Positions 1-6,083 are shown, numbered from the stretch's first letter. The stretch: DNA of 6,083 bases from Akkermansiaceae bacterium (GCA_903909905.1 CAIVXP010000024.1:1-6083), one strand, 5' to 3'. The notes: generated by a model not told the origin, from the sequence alone. A program made the numbers and translations.

Positions 1-590
1 CGTGGGGGGCGATTGGTGCCCGCACGACCGAGTCGCAGATTCATCGCGAATTGGCTTCCGGACTTTCGATGCCGGTGGGCTTCAAGAACGGCACGGGTGG
101 TTCGGTGCAAATCGCCATCGATGCGATCAAGTCGGCCTCGCGACCGCATCATTTTCTCTCGGTGACCAAACAGGGGGTTTCGGCAATCGTTTCGACAACC
201 GGCAACAAGTCCTGCCATCTGATCCTTCGCGGCGGTAGCACCGGCCCGAACTATGAGAAGCCGTTCATCGACGAGGCGGTGACGATGCTGCGCGAGCAGA
301 GCATGAACGAATCAATCATGATCGATTGCTCGCATGGCAATTCACTCAAGGACTTCCGTAACCAGCCAATGGTCGCCCGCAGCATTGCGAATCAGGTGGC
401 CGAAGGCTGCCGCGAAATCACTTCGCTGATGATCGAGTCGAACCTTGTTCAGGGAGCCCAGAAACTCACCAAGGATTTGTCCGCGCTGAAGCGGGGTCAG
501 TCGATCACTGATGCCTGCCTCGGATGGGACGAGACTGTCGAGACGCTCGAAGTGCTAGCCGAAGGCGTGCGCAAGCGGCGGGGGAAGTGA
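1..590 (+). CDS. aroG: 3-deoxy-7-phosphoheptulonate (DAHP) synthase, class I, 5'-truncated
   Basis: This enzyme condenses phosphoenolpyruvate and erythrose 4-phosphate into DAHP, the first committed step of the shikimate pathway, in the cytoplasm. The frame is already open at the window edge (first full codon at 3-5). It begins at the WGAIGARTTESQ motif, which lies near residue 159 of the roughly 350-residue E. coli AroG, so about 157 residues are missing. Visible substrate-binding residues are Arg in GARTTE, Lys in GFKNGT and Arg in LILRGG, matching AroG R165, K186 and R234. The metal ligands His (CSHGNS, codon 333-335), Glu (MIESN) and Asp (TDACLGW) are all present; the Cys ligand lies upstream of the window. 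The reading frame ends with TGA at 588-590. FLSVTK resembles AroG, while SMPVGF and CSHGNS resemble AroF, so the feedback isozyme (Phe, Tyr or Trp) cannot be assigned and the symbol is only a family label. The family call is very secure. Confidence 0.96.
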   Translation, partial: WGAIGARTTESQIHRELASGLSMPVGFKNGTGGSVQIAIDAIKSASRPHHFLSVTKQGVSAIVSTTGNKSCHLILRGGSTGPNYEKPFIDEAVTMLREQSMNESIMIDCSHGNSLKDFRNQPMVARSIANQVAEGCREITSLMIESNLVQGAQKLTKDLSALKRGQSITDACLGWDETVETLEVLAEGVRKRRGK

Positions 591-631
591 AGAGTTAGAA
601 GTGATTTGTTAAGGGTTATTGGGGAGGAGAA

Positions 632-670
632 AGACGAAGCGGCTTCTTCTGCAATCCACGATTTGCGATC
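632..670. repeat. Dispersed intergenic repeat, copy 1, with a small hairpin
   Basis: Bases 636-670 match bases 1524-1558 at 30 of 35 positions in the same orientation, by my own alignment. The left end can fold: AGACGAAG (632-639), loop CGG, CTTCTTCT (643-650), with seven of eight positions paired. No T-run follows on either strand, so it is not a classical intrinsic terminator. It lies between the convergent DAHP synthase and vapC genes and does not look coding. The rest of the 591-728 gap shows only a short direct repeat (678-694). Confidence 0.7.
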
Positions 671-677
671 TTACATG

Positions 678-694
678 ATTCGCGTCCATTCGCG
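678..694. repeat. Short direct repeat ATTCGCG-TCC-ATTCGCG
   Basis: Two perfect copies of the 7-mer ATTCGCG are separated by TCC, between the dispersed repeat and the 3' end of vapC. The element is visible in the sequence but small, and could be chance or part of a larger degenerate repetitive element continuing from copy 1. No function is assigned. Confidence 0.35.
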
Positions 695-728
695 GTTTGA
701 ACATTTTCTGAAAGTTTGGTGGGCGATT

Positions 729-1145
729 TTATCGGCTTGGGCGGAGCAGCGGTATAACTTTGCGGCGGGATTTACGGTAGATGGTGAAATCCGAGTCCAA
801 TGTCATGATTTCAGAAGACTCGTAAATTTCCGCCATTCTCACGAGGCAAGCATCGGCGAGCGACATGGGAACATTACGGTAGGATTTCATCAGTTGCTGA
901 ATGGATGCAATTTCCGCTTCCAAGCGAAACTCCGGCAACAAAAGGCCTCGACTCATCAGGTTGAGCAAGCCATCGGGATCGATTCCGCCGCGTCGCAGCA
1001 AGAAAAGAACTTCTGCAATCACCGCTTCGCAGGTTAGCAAGGGGCGCGATATTTGCATGAAGCATTGCTTCGCCCACGCGTGGTCCCGGTCGCTTCGATC
1101 GAGATAGGCGACCAAGGGACCAGTATCGACGAGAATCTCGCTCAT
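729..1145 (-). CDS. vapC: PIN-domain ribonuclease toxin of a VapBC-type module
   Basis: This is a 138-residue protein of typical VapC length, consisting of one PIN domain. In this family the toxin is a Mg2+-dependent endoribonuclease that cuts tRNA or rRNA when not bound by its antitoxin. The four expected acidic residues are visible: Asp7 in LVDTGPL, Glu45 in VIAEVLFLL, Asp98 in SLADACLV and Asp117 in TLDSDF. I chose the ATG at 1145 because it places LVDTGP at the N terminus as in other VapCs. It also gives a 4-base ATGA overlap with the antitoxin stop and has an AAGGA Shine-Dalgarno 8 bases upstream. A longer reading to 1214 would lie inside the antitoxin gene. Hand counts give about 48% GC at 781-960, against 57-70% in sampled lines of hisD, gltA and scpB. 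The gene looks intact; the RNA target cannot be read from sequence. Confidence 0.92.
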   Translation of the reverse strand: MSEILVDTGPLVAYLDRSDRDHAWAKQCFMQISRPLLTCEAVIAEVLFLLRRGGIDPDGLLNLMSRGLLLPEFRLEAEIASIQQLMKSYRNVPMSLADACLVRMAEIYESSEIMTLDSDFTIYRKSRRKVIPLLRPSR

Positions 1146-1384
1146 GATCCGAATCCTTCGAGGTGCTTGGGATTGGATGCCAGATCGCGCAGGCCGCTTT
1201 TGCCTTTTCCGCACAGGTCTGCGCTTTGTTCGTAAAGGCTGAGGTTTTTTTTGCGCGTCATGGTTTTGAGTTTTTCCTCAAGTGCCTCGCGAAGTAGTGC
1301 TGAGCGGCTGGTGCGTTTGCTTCGGGCCATGGCATCGATTTTGGAAACGAGCTCTTCAGGGATCTTCAGGGAAATTGTCATCAT
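1142..1384 (-). CDS. vapB: Ribbon-helix-helix (CopG/Arc-like) antitoxin, VapB partner
   Basis: An 80-residue protein. Residues 3-10 (TISLKIPE) form the DNA-contacting beta strand. Residues 11-40, with SRSALLREALEEKL, fit the two helices of a ribbon-helix-helix dimer. The C-terminal part, ending in DLASNPKHLEGFG, resembles the toxin-binding tail common in RHH antitoxins paired with PIN toxins. By family knowledge it neutralises the downstream toxin and represses its own promoter. The gene lies directly upstream of vapC and its TGA overlaps the toxin ATG by 4 bases, the usual antitoxin-first order. There are two adjacent ATG codons (1384 and 1381) and no clear Shine-Dalgarno before either, so the exact start is uncertain by one codon. 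GC at 1321-1380 is about 48%, lower than the neighbouring core genes. Confidence 0.9.
   Translation of the reverse strand: MMTISLKIPEELVSKIDAMARSKRTSRSALLREALEEKLKTMTRKKNLSLYEQSADLCGKGKSGLRDLASNPKHLEGFGS
1154..1158 (-). promoter_or_regulatory. Shine-Dalgarno for vapC inside vapB
   Basis: On the - strand, AAGGA lies eight bases before the ATG at 1145, inside the final codons of the antitoxin gene. It supports that start. Together with the ATGA overlap it suggests the toxin can be translated from the shared mRNA both by re-initiation and from its own site. Confidence 0.6.
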
Positions 1385-1392
1385 GAGTGATA

Positions 1393-1423
1393 GGTAATAC
1401 CAAAAATGCAGATTGGCAATACC
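1393..1423 (-). promoter_or_regulatory. Probable operator repeats upstream of vapB
   Basis: Two direct copies of GGYAATACC lie at 1393-1401 and 1415-1423. Their starts are 22 bases apart, about two helical turns. Similarity continues past each core: AATACCAAAAATGC against AATACCAAATGC. The first core is itself near-palindromic (GGTA-A-TACC). RHH antitoxins typically bind such short repeats as paired dimers, and the position 9-39 bases upstream of the start fits autoregulation. I could not place a clean -35/-10 pair, although a promoter should lie here. Confidence 0.5.
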
Positions 1424-1467
1424 AAATGCGGATGAAAGGATGGGCGGGTGGCGTTGGCAGTTCAGTT

Positions 1468-1512
1468 CATGGAGCGGGACGCTCCATGGACGGCGTGGAG
1501 CAAGATGCTCCA
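1468..1512. repeat. Tandem pair of covarying hairpins
   Basis: Hairpin A is CATGGAGCG (1468-1476), loop GGA, CGCTCCATG (1480-1488), a perfect 9-bp stem. Hairpin B is TGGAGCA (1496-1502), loop AGA, TGCTCCA (1506-1512), a perfect 7-bp stem. Both share the core TGGAGC-N5-GCTCCA, 26 bases apart. The loop-closing pair differs as G-C in one and A-T in the other, a compensatory change. They lie between the start of vapB and the end of hisD. No T-run follows, so a classical terminator is unlikely; a REP-like or transcript-end-protecting role is possible. From 1424 to 1467 I see nothing else. Confidence 0.75.
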
Positions 1513-1518
1513 GCTACG

Positions 1519-1558
1519 AGAAGAAAGCGGCTTCTTCTGCCATCCGCCATCTGCGATC
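1519..1558. repeat. Dispersed intergenic repeat, copy 2, with hairpin
   Basis: Bases 1524-1558 match copy 1 (636-670) at 30 of 35 positions, same orientation. The left part folds perfectly: AGAAGAA (1519-1525), six-base loop, TTCTTCT (1532-1538). It begins seven bases after hairpin B and ends four bases before the hisD stop codon, so it forms the start of any hisD 3' untranslated region on the - strand. It may be part of one composite element together with the two preceding hairpins. Confidence 0.7.
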
Positions 1559-1562
1559 GTTC

Positions 1563-2852
1563 TTAGGATTCCAGACGGATCGAGGTGGAGCGGCCGTGGG
1601 CGTCGAGGCCTTCGAGGCGTGCGAATTCTTCGACGACCGGCAGTGAGGCCTTGATGGATTTTTTGTCGAGGCGCACGATGCTGGTGCGGCGTTGGAATTG
1701 GTCGGCGCGCAGGCCAGAGAAGGATCTTCCGGCACCACCGGTGGGGAGGGTGTGGCTGGGTCCGGCGAGGAAGTCGCCGACGGCGACGGGCGAAAAGTTG
1801 CCAAGGTAGATTGCGCCGGCGGTACGGACTTTTGGCAGCCAGCGTTTTTCGTTGGCGGTGATGAGGGAAAGGTGTTCGGGACAGAAGGCGTTGCTGATAG
1901 CGATGCCTTCTTCGAAGGATTTCAGGTGCAGGAGAAAGGTGCCGGTCTTGAGCACATTGCGGATAATTTTTCCGCGGCTAAGAAGTGGCAGTTGTTTTTC
2001 GATCGAAGAGACGACGCGATTGAGCAGTGCCTTTGAGTCGGTTGCAAATCCGACCACGCTGTCGCCGCCGTGTTCGGCTTGGGCGAGAAGGTCGGCGGCG
2101 ATGAAGTCGGGATTTCCGGACTTGTCGGCGAGGATGAGAATTTCGCTGGGTCCGGGAAGGAGGTCGATGGACACCGCGCCGACGAGTTGGCGTTTGGCTT
2201 CGACGACGAAGCGGTTGCCGGGACCGAAGATGCGATCGACCGGGCGGATGGATTTCGTGCCGAGAGCGAGTGCGGCGATGGCCTGGGCACCGCCGATTTT
2301 GACAATCTCGGTGGCACCTGCCTGTTTCAATGCGTAGAGCAGCGAGGGGTTCACCGAGCCATCGGGTGCGCAGGGTGTGGCGGCGATGATTTCCGGCACG
2401 CCTGCGGCTTTGGCGAAACCGGCGGTCATGAGTGCGGTCGAAACGAGAGGTGCTTTGCCGCCGGGAACATAGACTCCGACGCGTTCGAAGGGCGTGAAGC
2501 GTTCGCCGACGGTGGCGCCTTCGGCATTTTTCATCGACCAGTCCTTGCGAAGGCTGTGCTTGGCGAAGGCGTGGATGTTTTTGAGGCTGCGCGAGACGGC
2601 GCTGCGCGTGGCGCGGCTCACGGACTTTTCGGCATCAGCCATTTCCTCTTTGGTGACCAACAGCGACTTCGGTTTGAGCGTTGCGCCGTCGAAGCGCTTG
2701 GTGAGTGTGACAAGCGCCTCATCGCCTTTGGCGGCGACTTGGGCGATGATTTCACCGACCAGATCGCGCACTCCGGCTTCGGGGATCGCGCGGCGGTTGA
2801 GGCGCCTTACGAATGCCTGGTATGCCGGATCGCTGTGGCTGAGAATTTTCAT
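1563..2852 (-). CDS. hisD: Histidinol dehydrogenase
   Basis: HisD oxidises L-histidinol to L-histidine in two NAD+-dependent steps, the end of histidine biosynthesis, as a zinc enzyme in the cytoplasm. The 429-residue length is normal for the family. Key residues are all visible at positions close to those of E. coli HisD: Gln258 and His261 in AQAEHG, the catalytic pair Glu326-His327 in CPEHLSL, Asp360 in [11 protein letters not shown], and His419 in LEGLDAHG. The NAD-binding region includes [10 protein letters not shown] (123-132) and FGPGNRFV (209-216). I chose the ATG at 2852 because homology begins with MKILSHSD. The frame stays open far upstream, but only antisense-like low-complexity sequence within gltA lies there. 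The ATG overlaps the gltA stop by 4 bases (ATGA), with a weak GAGAAG upstream, so translation is probably coupled to gltA. No other histidine gene is in view. Very secure. Confidence 0.97.
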   Translation of the reverse strand: MKILSHSDPAYQAFVRRLNRRAIPEAGVRDLVGEIIAQVAAKGDEALVTLTKRFDGATLKPKSLLVTKEEMADAEKSVSRATRSAVSRSLKNIHAFAKHSLRKDWSMKNAEGATVGERFTPFERVGVYVPGGKAPLVSTALMTAGFAKAAGVPEIIAATPCAPDGSVNPSLLYALKQAGATEIVKIGGAQAIAALALGTKSIRPVDRIFGPGNRFVVEAKRQLVGAVSIDLLPGPSEILILADKSGNPDFIAADLLAQAEHGGDSVVGFATDSKALLNRVVSSIEKQLPLLSRGKIIRNVLKTGTFLLHLKSFEEGIAISNAFCPEHLSLITANEKRWLPKVRTAGAIYLGNFSPVAVGDFLAGPSHTLPTGGAGRSFSGLRADQFQRRTSIVRLDKKSIKASLPVVEEFARLEGLDAHGRSTSIRLES

Positions 2853-4141
2853 GCACGCTTCTCGAGAGGGACGAAGGAACGCTGGGTGGCACCCGTGTAA
2901 ATTTGGCGCGGGCGCACGATGCGGCTGTCCGTGTCTTCCATCACTTCCTTGTAGTTCGCGACCCATCCCGGCATGCGACCGATGGCAAACATGACGGTGA
3001 ACATGTCGGTTGGGATACCGATGGCGCGCATGATGATGCCGCTGTAGAAGTCGACATTCGGGTAAAGCTTGCGCGCGATGAAGTATTCGTCGTTGAGCGC
3101 GATTTCCTCGAGTTTTTTCGCGATTTCGAGGAGTGGATCCGACTTGTGAAGTTGGGCGAGCACCTTGTCGCACTGTTGTTTGATGATGACCGCGCGTGGG
3201 TCGAAGCTCTTGTAAACGCGGTGGCCGAAGCCCATGAGGCGGCGGTTGCCGACCTTGTTTTTCACTTCGGTGAGGAACTTCGTGCCATCGTCGCCTTCCT
3301 GGTGGATTTCCTCGAGCATTTCGAGCACGGCTTGATTGGCGCCGCCGTGGAGCGGGCCCCAAAGCGCGCAGACGCCGGCGGATGCCGAGGCGAAAAGGTT
3401 GGCGCGGCTCGAGGCGACCGTGCGCACCGTGGAGGTCGAACAGTTTTGTTCGTGGTCAGCGTGGAGCAGGAAGATCAGGTCGAGCGCCTTGACGATTTCC
3501 GGATTGAGTTCGCAGTCCTCACCGGGTTGCGAGAACATCATGTGGAGGAAGTTCGCGGTGTAATCGAGTGTGCTGCGCGGATAGATCGGCGGAAGGTCGT
3601 GGGCCTTGCGGTAGGCGAAGGCGGCGATGGTGCGGATTTGAGAAATGAGGCGCGCGGCGTGGTGCGGGAAATTCATCTCGCGGTTGTCGCCACTAGCGAG
3701 GTCCGGGTAGTAGGACGAAGCTGCATTGATCATCGCCGAGAGGATCGCCATCGGGTGGGCGGTGTGGGGAAAGCCCTCGAAGTGGAAGCGCATGCTCTCG
3801 TGGAGCATTTGGTTTTCGGTGAGTAGCGTGGAGAACTCGGCGAGCTCGGTGGCGGTCGGGAGTTCGCCATAGATCAGCAGGTAGGCAGTCTCGACAAAGG
3901 TGCTTTTTTGCGCGAGTTCGGCGATGTCATAGCCGCGGTAGCGAAGGATGCCCTTTTCGCCATCGATGAAGGTGATCGCGCTCTTGCATGAGCCGGTGTT
4001 GCCGTAGCCGGGGTCGAGCGTGATGAAGCCGGTTTTGCTGCGGAGGGCTGAAATATCCATGCCTTCCTCACCTTCGGAGCCGGTGATGGTTGGAAGCTCG
4101 AGGACTTTTCCGTCGATGTTCAGTTCCACTTTTTTGTTCAT
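2849..4141 (-). CDS. gltA: Citrate synthase, type II
   Basis: Citrate synthase condenses oxaloacetate and acetyl-CoA to citrate, the entry to the TCA cycle. At 430 residues from the ATG at 4141 it matches the type II family typical of Gram-negative bacteria, including the N-terminal beta domain (about residues 1-50, ending near LDPGYGNTG). Active-site residues are His265 in WGPLHGGAN, His307 in GFGHRVYKS and Asp364 in NVDFYSGI, with [14 protein letters not shown] (227-240) also conserved. A TTG at 4156 would add five residues (MIAPH). I prefer the ATG because family members commonly start just before such a beta strand, but neither start has a good Shine-Dalgarno. The type II enzyme is often a hexamer inhibited by NADH; that is family knowledge and not visible here. 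Upstream lies pheA (76-base gap) and downstream hisD, overlapping by 4 bases. Confidence 0.97.
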   Translation of the reverse strand: MNKKVELNIDGKVLELPTITGSEGEEGMDISALRSKTGFITLDPGYGNTGSCKSAITFIDGEKGILRYRGYDIAELAQKSTFVETAYLLIYGELPTATELAEFSTLLTENQMLHESMRFHFEGFPHTAHPMAILSAMINAASSYYPDLASGDNREMNFPHHAARLISQIRTIAAFAYRKAHDLPPIYPRSTLDYTANFLHMMFSQPGEDCELNPEIVKALDLIFLLHADHEQNCSTSTVRTVASSRANLFASASAGVCALWGPLHGGANQAVLEMLEEIHQEGDDGTKFLTEVKNKVGNRRLMGFGHRVYKSFDPRAVIIKQQCDKVLAQLHKSDPLLEIAKKLEEIALNDEYFIARKLYPNVDFYSGIIMRAIGIPTDMFTVMFAIGRMPGWVANYKEVMEDTDSRIVRPRQIYTGATQRSFVPLEKRA

Positions 4142-4217
4142 GTGCGGCGCAATCAAGCAGTTTCAATTCCAATGCGCCAGTTCTCTTTGCGCGTAATTTT
4201 TCGGGCGGCGTTTGGTC
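4142..4217. other. Spacer between pheA and gltA, with weak inverted repeat
   Basis: This is the longest gap in the - strand gene run and the only place inside it where a separate gltA promoter could comfortably fit. GGCGCA (4146-4151) and TGCGCC (4173-4178) form a 6-bp inverted repeat with a 21-base loop just ahead of the gltA start. I could not identify a convincing -35/-10 pair or an intrinsic terminator for pheA. Confidence 0.3.
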
Positions 4218-5288
4218 TTACTCGCTGACATCCGGGTAGGAGCCGAGGAGCTTGATCATCGAGCAATGCTGGTGGAGCTCGGCGAGGGCTTCGGCGACCT
4301 GTGGGTCCTCGCAATGGCCGGCCAGGTCGACGTAGAAGACATATTCCCAGTCCTTGCGTTTCGAGGGTCGGGATTCGATTTTTGAGAGATTGATGTGGAA
4401 ATTGTCGAAAGCCTGGAGGGCTTTGACGAGTGAACCGGGGCGGTCGTGAATGGCAAAGAGGACCGAGGTGCGGTCGTGGCCGGTGGGCGGACAGGTTTTT
4501 TCGCCGATCACGAGAAAGCGAGTCGTGTTGGTGGCGCTGTCCTGGATGTTGCTCTCGAGCAGGTCGAGACCGTAGATTTCGGCGGCGAGCGGACCACCGA
4601 GTGCGGCGGCGCCTTGCTTGGCCTGTTCCTTTGCGATCTGGGCGGCCTTAGTGGTGGATGAAACCTCCACGAGGTCGGCTTTGGGGAAATTTTTGTGGAT
4701 CCACGAGCGGCATTGGCCGAAGACCTGCGGGTGCGAGTAAAGCGTGCGGATTTCGCTGCGCGGGATGGCAGCCATCAGGCAATTTTCGATGCGTAGCAGA
4801 ATTTGCGAGCAGATGTGCAGGGGGGAATCGACAAACAGATCGAGCGTGTGGGACACCGCGCCTTCGGTGGAGTTTTCGATCGGCACGACGCCATAGTCCG
4901 CGCTGCGGCGGGTGACTTGATCGAAGACATCGGCAAAGTTTGGCTGTGGAGAGTAGCCGACCGAGTGGCCGAATTTTTTGATCGCCGCCTGATGCGTCCA
5001 AGTGCCTTCGGGACCGAGATAGGCGATTTTGAGGTCGTCCTCGAGAGCGAGCGCGGCCGACATGATTTCGCGGTAGATCGCGCGGATTGAAGTCTCGCTG
5101 AGGCGTCCCTGATTCATCGAGATCAGGCGGCGGAGAAGGGCTTCCTCGCGCTCGGGTGCGTAGATTTGCAGGCCGTCGCGTTTTTTTACCACGCCGACTT
5201 CATGCACGAGGTCGGCGCGACGGTTGAGCAGGTCGAGCAGCTCTTGGTCGATGGTGTCGATCTGGCGGCGGATGTCGTCGAGGTTCAC
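4218..5288 (-). CDS. pheA: Bifunctional chorismate mutase / prephenate dehydratase (P-protein)
   Basis: This enzyme converts chorismate to prephenate and then to phenylpyruvate, the committed branch to phenylalanine. Three domains are readable in 356 residues. The first, about 1-85, is an AroQ-type chorismate mutase with Arg7, Arg24, Lys35 and the Arg47-Glu48 pair matching E. coli R11, R28, K39 and R51-E52. The second, about 86-265, is the prephenate dehydratase, from AYLGPEGTW to the catalytic TRF motif at 256-258, with VVPIENSTEGAV between. The third, about 272-350, is an ACT domain with GSLV (285-288) and ESRP (305-308), the phenylalanine-binding motifs, so feedback inhibition by Phe is likely. 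The start is GTG at 5288, which places the mutase helix at the N terminus; no Shine-Dalgarno is evident. It follows scpB by 14 bases, suggesting co-transcription. The gene appears complete and the call is very secure. Confidence 0.97.
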   Translation of the reverse strand: MNLDDIRRQIDTIDQELLDLLNRRADLVHEVGVVKKRDGLQIYAPEREEALLRRLISMNQGRLSETSIRAIYREIMSAALALEDDLKIAYLGPEGTWTHQAAIKKFGHSVGYSPQPNFADVFDQVTRRSADYGVVPIENSTEGAVSHTLDLFVDSPLHICSQILLRIENCLMAAIPRSEIRTLYSHPQVFGQCRSWIHKNFPKADLVEVSSTTKAAQIAKEQAKQGAAALGGPLAAEIYGLDLLESNIQDSATNTTRFLVIGEKTCPPTGHDRTSVLFAIHDRPGSLVKALQAFDNFHINLSKIESRPSKRKDWEYVFYVDLAGHCEDPQVAEALAELHQHCSMIKLLGSYPDVSE

Positions 5289-5302
5289 GGGAGTCGGTGG
5301 AT

Positions 5303-6034
5303 TCAGGATTCGTTGTCGTCGGAGGACTCATCGCTGCCTGCGCTGGCGGCTGGGCTGCCGATGGCGCTGAAGGCGAGTTGGGTCTCTGGCTCAGCCTGGT
5401 CGTTCACTTCCGAGGCTTCCGGCAGTTTGATTTTGCGAAGCTCCGAGGCATTGGGGAGTTCGTCGATTGAGCGGATGCCGAAGTGCTCGAAAAACAGGTC
5501 GGTCGTTTCGTAAAGTAGCGGACGGCCGGGGAGTTCCGCGCGACCGCCGATGCGGATCAGGTCGCGGTCGAGGAGTTTTTGGATCATACCGTCGCAGGCG
5601 ACGCCGCGGACCGCTTCGATCGCGGCCTTGGTGATTGGCTGGCGGTAAGCGATGATCGCGAGCGTTTCCATGGCGGGACCGCTGAGGCGTTCCGGTTTGC
5701 GGCCGGGGAAAAGCTGGCGGACGAATTCGCCGAATTCCGGCCGAGTGTAGAGTTTCCATCCTTTCGGGCGTTCGACGATGACGAACGAGCGTTGGCTTGA
5801 TGCGTAGGAATCGTTGAGCTCGGCAATTGCGGCGTTGACTTGTGCGGCATCGGTCTGGCCCAGGGCGATCAGCCAGCCGGCGAGTGGCGGGGATTCCTTA
5901 CCTTCCTCGATTTCGCGCGAGCGCACATCCTCGGCCTCGGCAACACGGCTGCGGATGAGCCGAGCGACTTCGTCGGCGGGCAGGGGATCTTGGGAGGCGA
6001 TGAGCAGGGCTTCGATGATGGCGTTGAGCTCCAT
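5303..6034 (-). CDS. scpB: Segregation and condensation protein B (SMC-ScpAB subunit), extended form
   Basis: ScpB dimerises and binds ScpA, bridging the SMC ATPase heads in the bacterial condensin complex that compacts and segregates the chromosome. The signature region is clear: LSGPAMETLAIIAYRQPITK (117-136) with AIEAVRGV following, then LPGRPLLYETTDLFFEHFGI (168-187) and SIDELP. Two winged-helix regions are expected, about residues 1-110 and 111-190. The protein has 243 residues, longer than the usual 180-200. The excess comes from a segment of about 30 residues, charged then hydrophobic (about 31-62, ending before QVNAAIAELN), and a Ser/Asp/Glu-rich tail after residue 200 (SDESSDDNES at the end). 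The start is ATG at 6034, matching the usual MELxAIIEALL opening; no Shine-Dalgarno is obvious. The usual partner scpA is not in view and could lie beyond the right edge. pheA follows 14 bases downstream. Confidence 0.95.
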   Translation of the reverse strand: MELNAIIEALLIASQDPLPADEVARLIRSRVAEAEDVRSREIEEGKESPPLAGWLIALGQTDAAQVNAAIAELNDSYASSQRSFVIVERPKGWKLYTRPEFGEFVRQLFPGRKPERLSGPAMETLAIIAYRQPITKAAIEAVRGVACDGMIQKLLDRDLIRIGGRAELPGRPLLYETTDLFFEHFGIRSIDELPNASELRKIKLPEASEVNDQAEPETQLAFSAIGSPAASAGSDESSDDNES

Positions 6035-6083
6035 GATGGGGCGGCAGTTTAGTGAGGCGGATCGGCATTACAAGCCTGCTCCC
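6035..6083. other. Upstream edge of scpB, no assignable feature
   Basis: Only 49 bases precede the scpB start on the - strand before the window ends. They contain TAA triplets in more than one - strand frame and could include the end of an upstream gene or part of a promoter. Nothing here is long enough to support either. Confidence 0.2.

Noticed and set aside
632..650. Intrinsic terminator for the DAHP synthase gene.
   Set aside because: The stem is short with a mismatch and no T-run follows, so I annotate it only as part of a repeat.
606..1037. A 143-codon open frame on the + strand running through the dispersed repeat and opposite vapC.
   Set aside because: Most of it is antisense to vapC, which has all four PIN catalytic acids. 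The first part is intergenic repeat.
636..1558. CRISPR array based on the recurring 35-base element.
   Set aside because: There are only two diverged copies about 890 bases apart with genes between them, no regular spacers and no cas genes.
1413..1654. Short + strand open frames covering the hairpin cluster.
   Set aside because: They are composed of the hairpins and repeat and run into antisense hisD; no start context or protein motif supports translation.
2070..2900. A 276-codon open frame on the + strand opposite hisD.
   Set aside because: Same reason: an antisense shadow of a complete, well-conserved enzyme, Gly/Asp/Glu-rich with no domain signal.
2853..3362. The hisD reading frame stays open for about 170 more codons upstream, giving a possible 599-residue protein.
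   Set aside because: The added part lies wholly inside gltA in another frame and is rich in Arg, Pro and His with no recognisable domain. HisD homology starts at the ATG at 2852, giving the normal 429 residues.
2903..3826. A 307-codon open frame on the + strand opposite gltA.
   Set aside because: It is the mirror of a strongly conserved gene in high-GC DNA. The product has no recognisable motif and reads like antisense of gltA codons.
4146..4178. Regulatory stem-loop or attenuator ahead of gltA.
   Set aside because: Only six base pairs with a 21-base loop; this can arise by chance in GC-rich DNA.

Overview
The window looks like ordinary bacterial chromosome with moderately high GC. All the core genes are housekeeping: aromatic and histidine biosynthesis, the TCA cycle and chromosome segregation. 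A small toxin-antitoxin (TA) module sits in a lower-GC pocket. A Gram-negative lineage is suggested by the type II citrate synthase and the fused chorismate mutase-prephenate dehydratase. The repetitive, hairpin-rich intergenic DNA and the gene mix remind me of Verrucomicrobiota. That placement is an impression from reading, not a proven assignment.

Layout, left to right. (a) Positions 1-590, + strand: the C-terminal 195 codons of a class I DAHP synthase, the entry step of the shikimate pathway, cut by the window edge. (b) Positions 591-728: a convergent intergenic gap with one copy of a short dispersed repeat. (c) Positions 729-1384, - strand: a VapB/VapC-type TA operon (ribbon-helix-helix antitoxin, then PIN-domain RNase toxin) with a 4-base ATGA overlap and a probable operator just upstream. 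(d) Positions 1385-1562: non-coding DNA with two near-identical covarying hairpins followed by a second copy of the dispersed repeat, ending at the hisD stop codon. (e) Positions 1563-6034, - strand: scpB, pheA, gltA and hisD in transcription order. The spacings are 14 bases, 76 bases and a 4-base overlap, which suggests one or two transcription units.

Functional links. PheA and the DAHP synthase are two control points of phenylalanine synthesis, but they lie on opposite strands and are not co-transcribed. GltA and HisD are unrelated enzymes whose ATGA overlap implies coupled translation. ScpB is a condensin (SMC) accessory subunit, here with an inserted segment in its first winged-helix region and an acidic tail. 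Every core enzyme keeps its expected catalytic residues.

I found no clear undescribed multi-gene system. The observations most worth following are the TA module bracketed by direct copies of one repeat, the pair of compensating hairpins behind hisD, and the gltA-hisD overlap.
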